Shown here: one piece after another, positions 18,625 to 26,064 of the stretch
Layout of the letters: the number at the start of each line of letters is the position of its first letter
Position numbering within the stretch: position 1 is the first letter of the stretch
NCBI GenBank assembly: GCA_023443745.1
Contig: JAEZTB010000026.1
Coordinates: 1-64,000 of the forward strand
Reading direction: 5' to 3'
DNA length: 64,000 bases
From: Bacillota bacterium
Lineage (GTDB): Bacteria > Bacillota > Clostridia > DSM-8532
Made by a program: the position numbers and the translations under genes
Notes under the pieces: model-generated
The model's database searches: none
The model's input: the letters and a program-made list of their open reading frames with translations, nothing else
Told to the model about the DNA's origin: nothing

Positions 18625-20015
18625 TTTTTCACCTCGGGCCTGTCTGTAGAAATTCTCATCCCTGCTATTAAATCCTCTGGAGTGTAATAGACCACCTCAC
18701 AGCCAATATCCTGCTTAATGCCTATGATGCTTGCCTTATAATCATCTTCGGTAAAATAATATTTATCTAGTTCAGATAATGCAAAATTAAAAAAAGCATT
18801 TCCTTGTTGGTGACCATAAACTTCTATCGCTATATCTTGAATTATTTTTTCATACCGTGGGGATGTCCACTCAAACTTAGTTCTATCCATGCCTTTTTCG
18901 TAACCTTTTATTGCACCCTTTTCACGTATAGCTGCTAAAATCCACTCATAATGCGTATTCCCTTTTTGCTTACCGGGGAAAAATTCATCGGCTGTTGGAC
19001 TTTTTGTTGGGCTTGTATAGATATTAAGTTCAATGGCACCATTAGGTAAATAATGATCATCCTCTTTACCAACATAGAAGTGAGCCATCAACACTCCCTC
19101 GTCAGATCGATCATTATACCCTATTGCCATATAACCATCAGTCTTTTTAGTATGATAAGCCATGATTTTGAAAAGATTATAGACCATATTATTAACATCC
19201 GGGTTGTTTTCTTCCGGAATAAGTGTAGACTGGCCTGGCTGAATAATTGATCGCCAATAAAATTTACGATTCTCTATCTTAACAATGGGGTAGGTATTCA
19301 CATAATCCTCCACATCCCCCGACCTCATAAACGCCTCAAACTCCGCATCGCTCCATATCTCCGACTTTTCGTTGCCAACCGGGACCGCCACCCGTGCGCT
19401 CTTATCTATGAGCTTACGGATTGCGGAAACCGCCGAGGCCCGTTGGAGGGACCCGTTGGGATTAAATTTTCCATCGGACCCGCCGGTTAATATGCCTAAC
19501 TGATAAGCCTTGCAGACGTCATCCTGAAGATTTACCGGGATACTATCATAGTCCAGCATTCTGGATTTCATGGTGTTGATATCATAGGTAATACTTTTTT
19601 CTCCTGTAATAGAAGGAAGTGATCGGACAATGATCCTTGCCATTTCAGCCCGGGTTATGGCCCTGGTATAGTCAGTAAACTCACCGCTTAAGACAAGCTT
19701 CATTTCAACTGCTTTTCCGATGTAAGAAAGGGACCATTTTTCTCCCGGATTTAAGGGTGGTGCCACAAAGCCCGAGGCTACGGTCACACACTTTAAGAAC
19801 TGCTCCACGGTCAAATTGTCCAATGGCCCAAATTTACCGGCAAACCCCACCAGTATCTGGCGGGAGTCCTTCACTATGTACTCAAGATCCTTATAATACC
19901 AAATGCCTTCCGGAACATCTGTAAAAAGTGAGACCGCCGCGCTTTTCTGATAACCAGCAGGCATCCCACTCAACATCATCATAAGAATCACTACTACCGC
20001 TAAAGCCTTCTTCAT
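18621..20015 (-). CDS. Secreted S-layer-homology domain protein
   Basis: 464 residues: signal peptide (about 1-27), then up to three SLH motifs (roughly 30-205; LFTDVPEGIWYYKDLEYIV, ITRAEMARIIVRSLPS, LGILTGGSDGKFNPNGSLQR) that bind pyruvylated secondary wall polymer, and a C-terminal region of about 250 residues without recognised family. GGAGG lies five bases before ATG. The four-base overlap with the 1,080-residue secreted protein suggests that this subunit anchors a two-protein surface complex. Confidence 0.9.
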   Translation of the reverse strand: MKKALAVVVILMMMLSGMPAGYQKSAAVSLFTDVPEGIWYYKDLEYIVKDSRQILVGFAGKFGPLDNLTVEQFLKCVTVASGFVAPPLNPGEKWSLSYIGKAVEMKLVLSGEFTDYTRAITRAEMARIIVRSLPSITGEKSITYDINTMKSRMLDYDSIPVNLQDDVCKAYQLGILTGGSDGKFNPNGSLQRASAVSAIRKLIDKSARVAVPVGNEKSEIWSDAEFEAFMRSGDVEDYVNTYPIVKIENRKFYWRSIIQPGQSTLIPEENNPDVNNMVYNLFKIMAYHTKKTDGYMAIGYNDRSDEGVLMAHFYVGKEDDHYLPNGAIELNIYTSPTKSPTADEFFPGKQKGNTHYEWILAAIREKGAIKGYEKGMDRTKFEWTSPRYEKIIQDIAIEVYGHQQGNAFFNFALSELDKYYFTEDDYKASIIGIKQDIGCEVVYYTPEDLIAGMRISTDRPEVKK

Positions 20016-20243
20016 CTTTTACCTCCGAAAAACATGCACTTTATGGACAGTATATCATTATATGTTATTATATTACAATTACGTATATAATTTCTATAAG
20101 CAAAAGAGGTTTTTGGCAGAACATCGCTATAGCACCACACCCTTCGATCTCTTACATTGCCTGATTCGCTTTAATTTCCGTCCTATTTTTGTTATGATAG
20201 TGATACAAATTAATGGAAGATTATTATCATAGGAGAGATGCAT

Positions 20244-21914
20244 ATGCTGACTGATATTGAAATAGCGCAAGGCGCAAAGATGCTGCCCATTGAGGACGTA
20301 GCCGCCAAGCTCGGTATTGGGCGCGAGGATCTGGAGCTCTATGGAGATTACAAGGCAAAAATAAAGGACGGGCTTTACGATAGACTAAAGAACAAAGAGG
20401 ATGGCAAGCTCATTTTGGTTACAGCCATCAACCCCACTCCGGCAGGCGAAGGAAAGACCACCACTACGGTAGGTCTGGGCCAGGCTATGGAGAAAATCGG
20501 GAAGAAGACTGTCATTGCGTTAAGAGAGCCCTCCTTGGGTCCGGTCATGGGCATCAAGGGCGGTGCGGCAGGAGGCGGCTATGCCCAGGTGGTTCCCATG
20601 GAGGACATCAATCTTCATTTCACAGGGGATATGCACGCCATTACAGCGGCCAATAATTTGTTGGCTGCTGCTCTGGACAATCATATTCACCAAGGAAATG
20701 TCCTTAATATCGATTCCCGCCGTATTGTCTGGAAGCGCTGTATGGACATGAACGACCGCGCCCTGCGTCAGATCGTGGTCGGCCTTGGGGGCAAGAATAA
20801 CGGCTTCCCCCGTGAGGACGGCTTTAATATTACCGTAGCTTCGGAGGTCATGGCGATTCTTTGTCTGGCAACAGATATCACTGACCTTAAGGAGCGCCTG
20901 GGAAGGGTGGTTGCCGCTTATGCCTATGATGGCAAGCCCGTTACCGCAAAGGACCTTGAGGTTCATGGGGCCATGACCCTGCTTCTAAAGGATGCTCTTA
21001 AGCCTAACCTGGTACAGACTCTTGAGAATACGCCCTGTCTTATGCACGGAGGACCCTTTGCCAACATCGCCCATGGCTGCAACAGCATTAAAGCAACCAG
21101 GCTGGCTCTAAAGCTGGCGGATTATGTCATTACCGAAGCCGGTTTTGGTGCTGATCTCGGAGCTGAAAAGTTTTTTGATATCAAGTGCCGCTATGGCAAG
21201 CTGAAGCCCAATGCTGTGGTGTTGGTCGCTACTGTCAGGGCTTTAAAGTACAACGGCGGCATTAAGAAGGAAGATCTGGTCAAGGAGAACATAGAAGCCC
21301 TTGAACGTGGTATTGTCAACCTTGAAAAACATGTGTCCAATATCAAAAAATTCGGAGTGCCTGTTTTGGTGGCCATCAACCATTTTGCTACCGACAGCGA
21401 GAATGAAATCGCTCTGATCAAGCAAAAGTGCAAGGAATGGGATGTGGACGTCGCTTTCTCCCAGGTCTTTCTGAAAGGCGGCGAGGGCGGAGTTGAGCTG
21501 GCTGAAAAGCTCTGTCAATTAATTGAGCATGAACCTTCCGATTTTAAGCCCCTATATGATGTGAATTTTTCCCTGAAGGTCAAAATCGAGACCATCAACC
21601 GGGAGATATATGGCGGAAGCGCTGTTGTTTTTACAGACAAGGCGCTCAAGGATCTGTCAACTATTGAAGCTCTGGGCTTTGCCAATCTGCCTGTGTGTAT
21701 GGCTAAGACTCAATACTCCCTCTCTGATAATCCGGCTTTATTGGGGCGTCCCGAGGGCTTTACGCTGACAGTAAAGGAAGTGCGGTTATCAGCCGGTGCT
21801 GGCTTTGTGGTGGTTTTGACAGGCGAGATCATGACTATGCCGGGGTTACCCAAGGTTCCCGCGGCCAATAAGATTGATATTTCAAATGACGGCGTTATAA
21901 CTGGATTGTTCTAA
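20244..21914 (+). CDS. fhs: Formate--tetrahydrofolate ligase
   Basis: Catalyses ATP-dependent formation of 10-formyl-tetrahydrofolate from formate, a one-carbon step central to the Wood-Ljungdahl pathway and to purine synthesis. The 556-residue length is typical. Visible features are the P-loop PTPAGEGKTTTTVGLG (about 64-79), GGAAGGGYAQVVPMEDINLH and the C-terminal MTMPGLPKVPAA. I start at the second ATG because AGGAG is eight bases before it but only two before the ATG at 20238. It is transcribed alone; a hairpin follows it. Confidence 0.98.
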   Translation: MLTDIEIAQGAKMLPIEDVAAKLGIGREDLELYGDYKAKIKDGLYDRLKNKEDGKLILVTAINPTPAGEGKTTTTVGLGQAMEKIGKKTVIALREPSLGPVMGIKGGAAGGGYAQVVPMEDINLHFTGDMHAITAANNLLAAALDNHIHQGNVLNIDSRRIVWKRCMDMNDRALRQIVVGLGGKNNGFPREDGFNITVASEVMAILCLATDITDLKERLGRVVAAYAYDGKPVTAKDLEVHGAMTLLLKDALKPNLVQTLENTPCLMHGGPFANIAHGCNSIKATRLALKLADYVITEAGFGADLGAEKFFDIKCRYGKLKPNAVVLVATVRALKYNGGIKKEDLVKENIEALERGIVNLEKHVSNIKKFGVPVLVAINHFATDSENEIALIKQKCKEWDVDVAFSQVFLKGGEGGVELAEKLCQLIEHEPSDFKPLYDVNFSLKVKIETINREIYGGSAVVFTDKALKDLSTIEALGFANLPVCMAKTQYSLSDNPALLGRPEGFTLTVKEVRLSAGAGFVVVLTGEIMTMPGLPKVPAANKIDISNDGVITGLF

Positions 21915-21925
21915 TTAATGAACTA

Positions 21926-21946
21926 AGGGGACGTTTGCCGTCCCCT
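21926..21946. terminator. GC-rich hairpin between convergent fhs and cotS-like genes
   Basis: AGGGGACG and CGTCCCCT pair perfectly around a five-base loop. There is no real T tract on either side, so termination efficiency is uncertain; its place between two convergent stop codons makes a bidirectional end signal plausible. Confidence 0.6.
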
Positions 21947-21955
21947 AAACTTACA

Positions 21956-22942
21956 TTACATCAAAGCCTCAAACTGCTTCATAAAGCGAACGTGGTCGTG
22001 GTGCTCGGCCACAACCTCCTCCAGCATGCCGGTAAAGTTTTTCTGGGCCCAGCTCCTTCTGGAGTTGTAATAGCGGTTTGCCACACGCCAGAACTTCTGG
22101 GGAAACAGGAGCATGGCTTTCATGACCACAGCTTCATCTCTGGTAATGGGCTCAAGCTCAGCATAAGCTTCTAAAAGCATAACAGCCTTTTTGGAATCCC
22201 AGTTGCATTTTCTCATCTTCCTACGGATGAGATTGACCAGGTCATAGATGCGTATTTCTTCACCACAGGATTCAAAGCCTGTGATATAGGTTGTGGGCCC
22301 TTTCATCAGAATATTTTGATAGGAATAATCATGGTGACAAATGCTGCCCTCATCGAGAGTCTTTCTAACGAGCCGGGGATACTCCGGACCATCTAAAAGA
22401 GCGAGGCTTTCCTCAGCAAGGGAAATAAACTTGTCGACACAGTCCATATATATGTAGTCAAAGGCACCACGCTCACGTTCTGCCTTTCTTCTCATTCTAA
22501 GAACCTCATCATAACGTTTTGTCAAGCTTTCCGGCATTTTCCCGAGCTCATTGGGGATAGAAAGTCCGGGCCTGGCCTTAAAGCCTTTCCCTGCCTTATG
22601 CAAGGCCGATAAAGCCACTGCAGCTTTTACAGCGTCAGCATCATCTCCAAATTCGCATTCACGCCCGTCAATGAACGGCGTCATAATATAAAACTGACTA
22701 TCTATATCCATATAAGGACGTTCATCAACGGTCACCGAATAGGCGTCCAAGGTGGTAAACCCGTTATGAATGAGATGCTGCTTGGCATCATGAACATAGA
22801 GAATCCGATTCTCCGAGCATTGGCACTGACGAAGATATTTCCTTCCCTGATCGGTCTCGAGAATATAGCCCGCCCTGCAAGGCTTTATGGACGATAGCCG
22901 CATACCATATGTGGCTTCAATCAATTCTCTGGATTCTATCAT
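21956..22942 (-). CDS. CotS-family spore coat protein, probable pseudokinase
   Basis: About 328 residues with the aminoglycoside-phosphotransferase/CotS fold. The Brenner-type loop is present (ICHHDYSYQNILM), but where active kinases have a metal-binding aspartate in the following IDFD-like segment this protein reads ITGFESC, so the DFG-type aspartate appears to be glycine. CotS proteins are structural or modifying components of the spore coat. I chose ATG 22942; a TTG at 22972 would add ten residues and neither site has a strong ribosome-binding sequence. Confidence 0.85.
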   Translation of the reverse strand: MIESRELIEATYGMRLSSIKPCRAGYILETDQGRKYLRQCQCSENRILYVHDAKQHLIHNGFTTLDAYSVTVDERPYMDIDSQFYIMTPFIDGRECEFGDDADAVKAAVALSALHKAGKGFKARPGLSIPNELGKMPESLTKRYDEVLRMRRKAERERGAFDYIYMDCVDKFISLAEESLALLDGPEYPRLVRKTLDEGSICHHDYSYQNILMKGPTTYITGFESCGEEIRIYDLVNLIRRKMRKCNWDSKKAVMLLEAYAELEPITRDEAVVMKAMLLFPQKFWRVANRYYNSRRSWAQKNFTGMLEEVVAEHHDHVRFMKQFEALM

Positions 22943-23064
22943 TGCTTTATCACGTCCCGTCTTGTTGTGCAATCCCGTAAAGGTGTCCGGGCCTGCTTAC
23001 ACATTATATGTTTTCCTTAAAAGTATTATGTTCGAGCAAATCGAAGGCATTGAAGCATTTCATG

Positions 23065-23328
23065 TCATAAAAGAAACTTAAGAATGACAAGCAGGATAAT
23101 TCCCGGCAATCCCAAAATTCCCGCTATCAAAGCTGAAATGGGATTGAGGGCCAGGGTGAAACCCAGAGGACCGCCGATAAGGTTAATGACCAATATGGCA
23201 ACGCCACCTAAAATGCCATTAATAACGAGTCGAAGGACAATCTTAAGAGGAAGGAGCATCGCCTTACCCAGAATCAATATAATTAAAACTCCTACTACCC
23301 ATGCCAGTACGATAAGCCCTCTATCCAT
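23065..23328 (-). CDS. bofA: BofA family pro-sigma-K processing inhibitor
   Basis: An 87-residue membrane protein with two or three hydrophobic helices and the family motif LVINLIGGPLGFTLALNPISALIAGILGLPG. In B. subtilis BofA sits in the outer forespore membrane with SpoIVFA and holds the SpoIVFB protease inactive until the forespore checkpoint signal arrives. It follows the DUF2508 gene, the same order as yaaL-bofA in Bacillus, though recR and dnaX are not adjacent here. Confidence 0.93.
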   Translation of the reverse strand: MDRGLIVLAWVVGVLIILILGKAMLLPLKIVLRLVINGILGGVAILVINLIGGPLGFTLALNPISALIAGILGLPGIILLVILKFLL

Positions 23329-23502
23329 TCATGTTCATCCCTTTCATTGCCGCATGGAAACAAAAACGGTTATCTCTCTATTGGCAAAGCTTGAACTTTA
23401 ACCTCAAGGGATAGCCGTTTCCACCCATTTTTGCATTTAGGCTTATGCCCTATTAAATTTATATACAAGTATTCAGCAAAACATTCATATGAATTGTACC
23501 GA

Positions 23503-23790
23503 CTACTGAACCTGGACTTCTTTTGCTTTTCTTATGAGGTAATCATAACGAATCTGTGAAGCCTTGATCCTATAGGCATAATAGTCGACCATATCTTTGC
23601 CCTCTGCGCTCTCAAAATTAGCCAGGGCGCTTTGCCATTCCATATATGCATCGCGAATACTCGCGGTCAATTCCGTGTAATATTCTTCTTTCTGAGCCTG
23701 GTTGGCGGCTTCCTGTACCTTGGTGGCACTAAAGCGTCTTAAAATGCTTGGGATATCCGATTTTTGTTTTACGATGATCTGTTCGGACAT
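23503..23790 (-). CDS. DUF2508 family protein (YaaL-like)
   Basis: A 95-residue, mostly helical, charged protein without membrane segments. The ASIRDAYMEWQSALANFESAEGKDMVDYYAYRIKA core, with its W...A...F...D.V.YY pattern, identifies the DUF2508/YaaL family. GAGAGGATAG precedes ATG. Its downstream neighbour is bofA, as in other spore formers. No function is known. Between the two genes a 10-bp stem (AACGGTTATC with GATAGCCGTT) could form around 23358-23413. Confidence 0.85.
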   Translation of the reverse strand: MSEQIIVKQKSDIPSILRRFSATKVQEAANQAQKEEYYTELTASIRDAYMEWQSALANFESAEGKDMVDYYAYRIKASQIRYDYLIRKAKEVQVQ

Positions 23791-23863
23791 AAACTATCCT
23801 CTCCGTTTCATATATATGCCATGAGAAGCACCTTACGCAGAGTATAGTCAAAAACAGGGATTA

Positions 23864-24754
23864 TTATACCTGTCTTCTTGATACGACGACACGATTAATG
23901 CCGGAAATATCTTGAAGAAGAAGCGTTTCCATGCCCTTTTGTGCAAAAAGAGCCTGAATCTTTATTGCTTGATCAAAACCGCATTCCACAGCTATTATGC
24001 CCTGGGGCACCAAAAGCTCCTGTGCTTTTTCAGCAAGAGCCCGGTAAAAGTCAAGACCATCTTCTCCGCCTGCCAGAGCCCCATAAGGCTCGAAATCCTT
24101 GACCGAGGCCATAAGTCCGTTTATATCCCCTGATGGAATATAGGGTGGATTGGAAACGATTATGTCATATGGGGGAGTCAATCCTGAGGTTTCGGTGAGA
24201 AAATCGACTAAAATAAAACGCACCCGCTCCGTCACATGATGGGTTACGGCATTAGCTTTGGCAGTCTCCAAGGCATCTTTGGAAATATCCACAGCATCCA
24301 CCCAACAGCTTGCATATTTCGCAAGGCTTACGGCCAGACAGCCAGAGCCCGTCCCCACATCCAGCACTCGATAGTCATTTTTTTCAGCAAGCTCAAACAT
24401 GGGTTGTGTAAAAAATGGGGTCGGCTTACCCATTGCTTTAAGAGCTGATTCAGCCAAAAGCTCAGTGTCAGGCCTTGGGATTAAGACATGGGGATTCACT
24501 TTAAAGGAGAGGGACAAAAACTCGCATTCCCCGGTAATGTAGGCAAAGGGCTCGTGTCGGCCCCGCCTTTCAACAGCCGACCGGAAGGAGTCGATTTGCT
24601 GTGGGGATAGTGTAAAGTCGGGGTTGGCATAAATAAACCCCAACTCTCTGCAAAGAACCCATGATAAAAGAAGACCGGCCTCTAAAGACGGGTCTTCCAC
24701 ATGATTACTTTTTAAAATCACACTGGCCTGGTTTAACAGTTCGTGAAGGGTCAT
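23864..24754 (-). CDS. prmC: Peptide chain release factor N5-glutamine methyltransferase
   Basis: PrmC methylates the glutamine of the GGQ motif in release factors RF1 and RF2. The 296-residue protein has the N-terminal helical domain, the SAM-binding VLDVGTGSGCLAVSLA loop (about 127-142) and the catalytic NPPY motif in IIVSNPPYIPSGD. The start overlaps the DUF1385 stop by four bases. The DUF1385-prmC order is standard in Clostridia, usually followed by prfA, which is absent here. Confidence 0.95.
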   Translation of the reverse strand: MTLHELLNQASVILKSNHVEDPSLEAGLLLSWVLCRELGFIYANPDFTLSPQQIDSFRSAVERRGRHEPFAYITGECEFLSLSFKVNPHVLIPRPDTELLAESALKAMGKPTPFFTQPMFELAEKNDYRVLDVGTGSGCLAVSLAKYASCWVDAVDISKDALETAKANAVTHHVTERVRFILVDFLTETSGLTPPYDIIVSNPPYIPSGDINGLMASVKDFEPYGALAGGEDGLDFYRALAEKAQELLVPQGIIAVECGFDQAIKIQALFAQKGMETLLLQDISGINRVVVSRRQV

Positions 24755-25821
24755 ACTTCTTCCCCTGCTTCAACTTGTGGTGTCTCCACAACTGCTGCAA
24801 CTGTTTTTGTTTCTTCCTCAGCCGCAACCGCTGTCTCGGCAGTAGCTGCTACCTCCTCAGCCATACCGGAATCCTTAACAATAACGGCTTTTAAAGAGGC
24901 GATGGCCACTTCGATCATGGAGTCATCAGGCTCCTTGGTGGTAATTTTCTGGAGCATGAGCCCCGGCATGCTGATGATGCGGACAAGCTTATTATCAGTT
25001 TTAGCAGCAAGCTTAAACACCTCGTAGGAAACACCTGCGATAACGGGCAGCAGCGCCAGTCGAACCAGCAAGTTAACAATGGGGCTGTGCCATCCTGCAA
25101 AAGTAAACACCACAATACTGATGAGAATGACAATAAACATGAAGGTGGTACCGCACCTGGGATGTAAGGTAGTGTGCTTCTTTACGTTTTCGACAGTTAA
25201 CTCTTCATCATTTTCCAAGGCATAGAGGGTTTTATGCTCGGCACCGTGGTACTGGAAGACCCGCTTGATTTCGCTGTTCTTTGAAACCAGATAAACATAG
25301 GAAATAAATATGCCAATTCGAATGATACCCTCAATGATATTGGCAAAAATAGCCCCACTGCCGGTTTTCTTATCAAAGCTTAAAAAGTTGGAGAAAAAGT
25401 CCGCTATCAGATTGGGTAGAAGCATAAAAAGTCCGATGCCGAAGACCAGAGCAATCACCACAGAGCTGTAAAGCAAATAGGTCATGTAGTTGGCACCCAG
25501 CTTTTTCTGCATCCAGAGATCAAACTTGCTTTCCTTTTCATCCTCGGTAAAGTCCACAAGCTCAGCCGAATCCAAAAGAACTCTGACACCTACAATCATG
25601 GACTCAAGCATGGATACAGCGCCCCGTACAAAGGGCATGCCCAATAATTTATTTCTTTTTGTTATGGCAACATAGGTTTTTATTTCAGTATGGATTTCGC
25701 CCGAGCTTTTTCTCACAGACATGGCCATGCGGTCGTTGCCACGCATCATGACACCCTCTATCAGGGCTTCGCCGCCAATGTTACTGTTAATCTTAGGCTT
25801 CATCCAGATTTCTTTGTTCAT
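24751..25821 (-). CDS. DUF1385 family membrane protein (YqhQ-like)
   Basis: About 356 residues with four to five membrane helices. It has the family's N-terminal GGEALIEGVMMRG motif, the YHGAEHKTL segment and the HPRCGTTF motif. The C-terminus is an unusual low-complexity Ala/Glu/Val tail of about 45 residues. I place the start at ATG 25821 (AAGG seven bases upstream) rather than at 25842. It overlaps prmC by four bases. The family is associated with membrane stress responses; the biochemical role is not established. Confidence 0.92.
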   Translation of the reverse strand: MNKEIWMKPKINSNIGGEALIEGVMMRGNDRMAMSVRKSSGEIHTEIKTYVAITKRNKLLGMPFVRGAVSMLESMIVGVRVLLDSAELVDFTEDEKESKFDLWMQKKLGANYMTYLLYSSVVIALVFGIGLFMLLPNLIADFFSNFLSFDKKTGSGAIFANIIEGIIRIGIFISYVYLVSKNSEIKRVFQYHGAEHKTLYALENDEELTVENVKKHTTLHPRCGTTFMFIVILISIVVFTFAGWHSPIVNLLVRLALLPVIAGVSYEVFKLAAKTDNKLVRIISMPGLMLQKITTKEPDDSMIEVAIASLKAVIVKDSGMAEEVAATAETAVAAEEETKTVAAVVETPQVEAGEEV

Positions 25822-25941
25822 TAAATTACCTTGCCTTTTCATTTTAGTACTCTATGCTCTATTATACAGAAGTAAGCGGTAGGTCACAAATTTTATTTTC
25901 AGTCTCCGTATAAAACCCAAAAAACGGTCAATACTGTTAAT

Positions 25942-26064
25942 GACCTCACAATACATTTTGACCCCCTTTACTTGCCGGTATCACTACCGGCTCTTTTTTT
26001 GCCGATATATTTCTTTGATAGTCTGATTTACTATCATTCCATAGATTTATCGGGGGTTGAGGTC
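25942..26064 (+). promoter_or_regulatory. Structured leader with intrinsic terminator before FN3-SLH gene
   Basis: The leader contains a perfect GCCGGTA/TACCGGC hairpin with a TCAC loop followed by TC and seven T residues (25974-26000), a canonical terminator sited ahead of the coding region rather than after a gene. GACCTCA at 25942-25948 is the exact complement of TGAGGTC at 26058-26064, which covers the ribosome-binding region before the TTG start; CCCCC near 25961 can also pair with GGGGG at 26052-26056. This suggests premature termination plus masking of the start, but I recognise no known riboswitch class. Confidence 0.5.
25974..26000 (+). terminator. Intrinsic terminator in leader of FN3-SLH gene
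   Basis: A seven-base-pair GC-rich stem with a four-base loop followed by a seven-T tract on the plus strand. No plus-strand gene lies upstream within the window's adjacent 4 kb, so its target would be the leader transcript of the downstream gene. Confidence 0.75.

Noticed and set aside
25942..26000. c-di-GMP riboswitch before the surface-protein gene
   Set aside because: The class I core with its conserved GNRA tetraloop and receptor is not present; only a terminator and anti-start pairing can be supported.
25972..26064. Upstream start for the FN3-SLH protein
   Set aside because: The extra codons would translate a terminator hairpin and T tract, and the signal peptide begins cleanly at the TTG at 26065.
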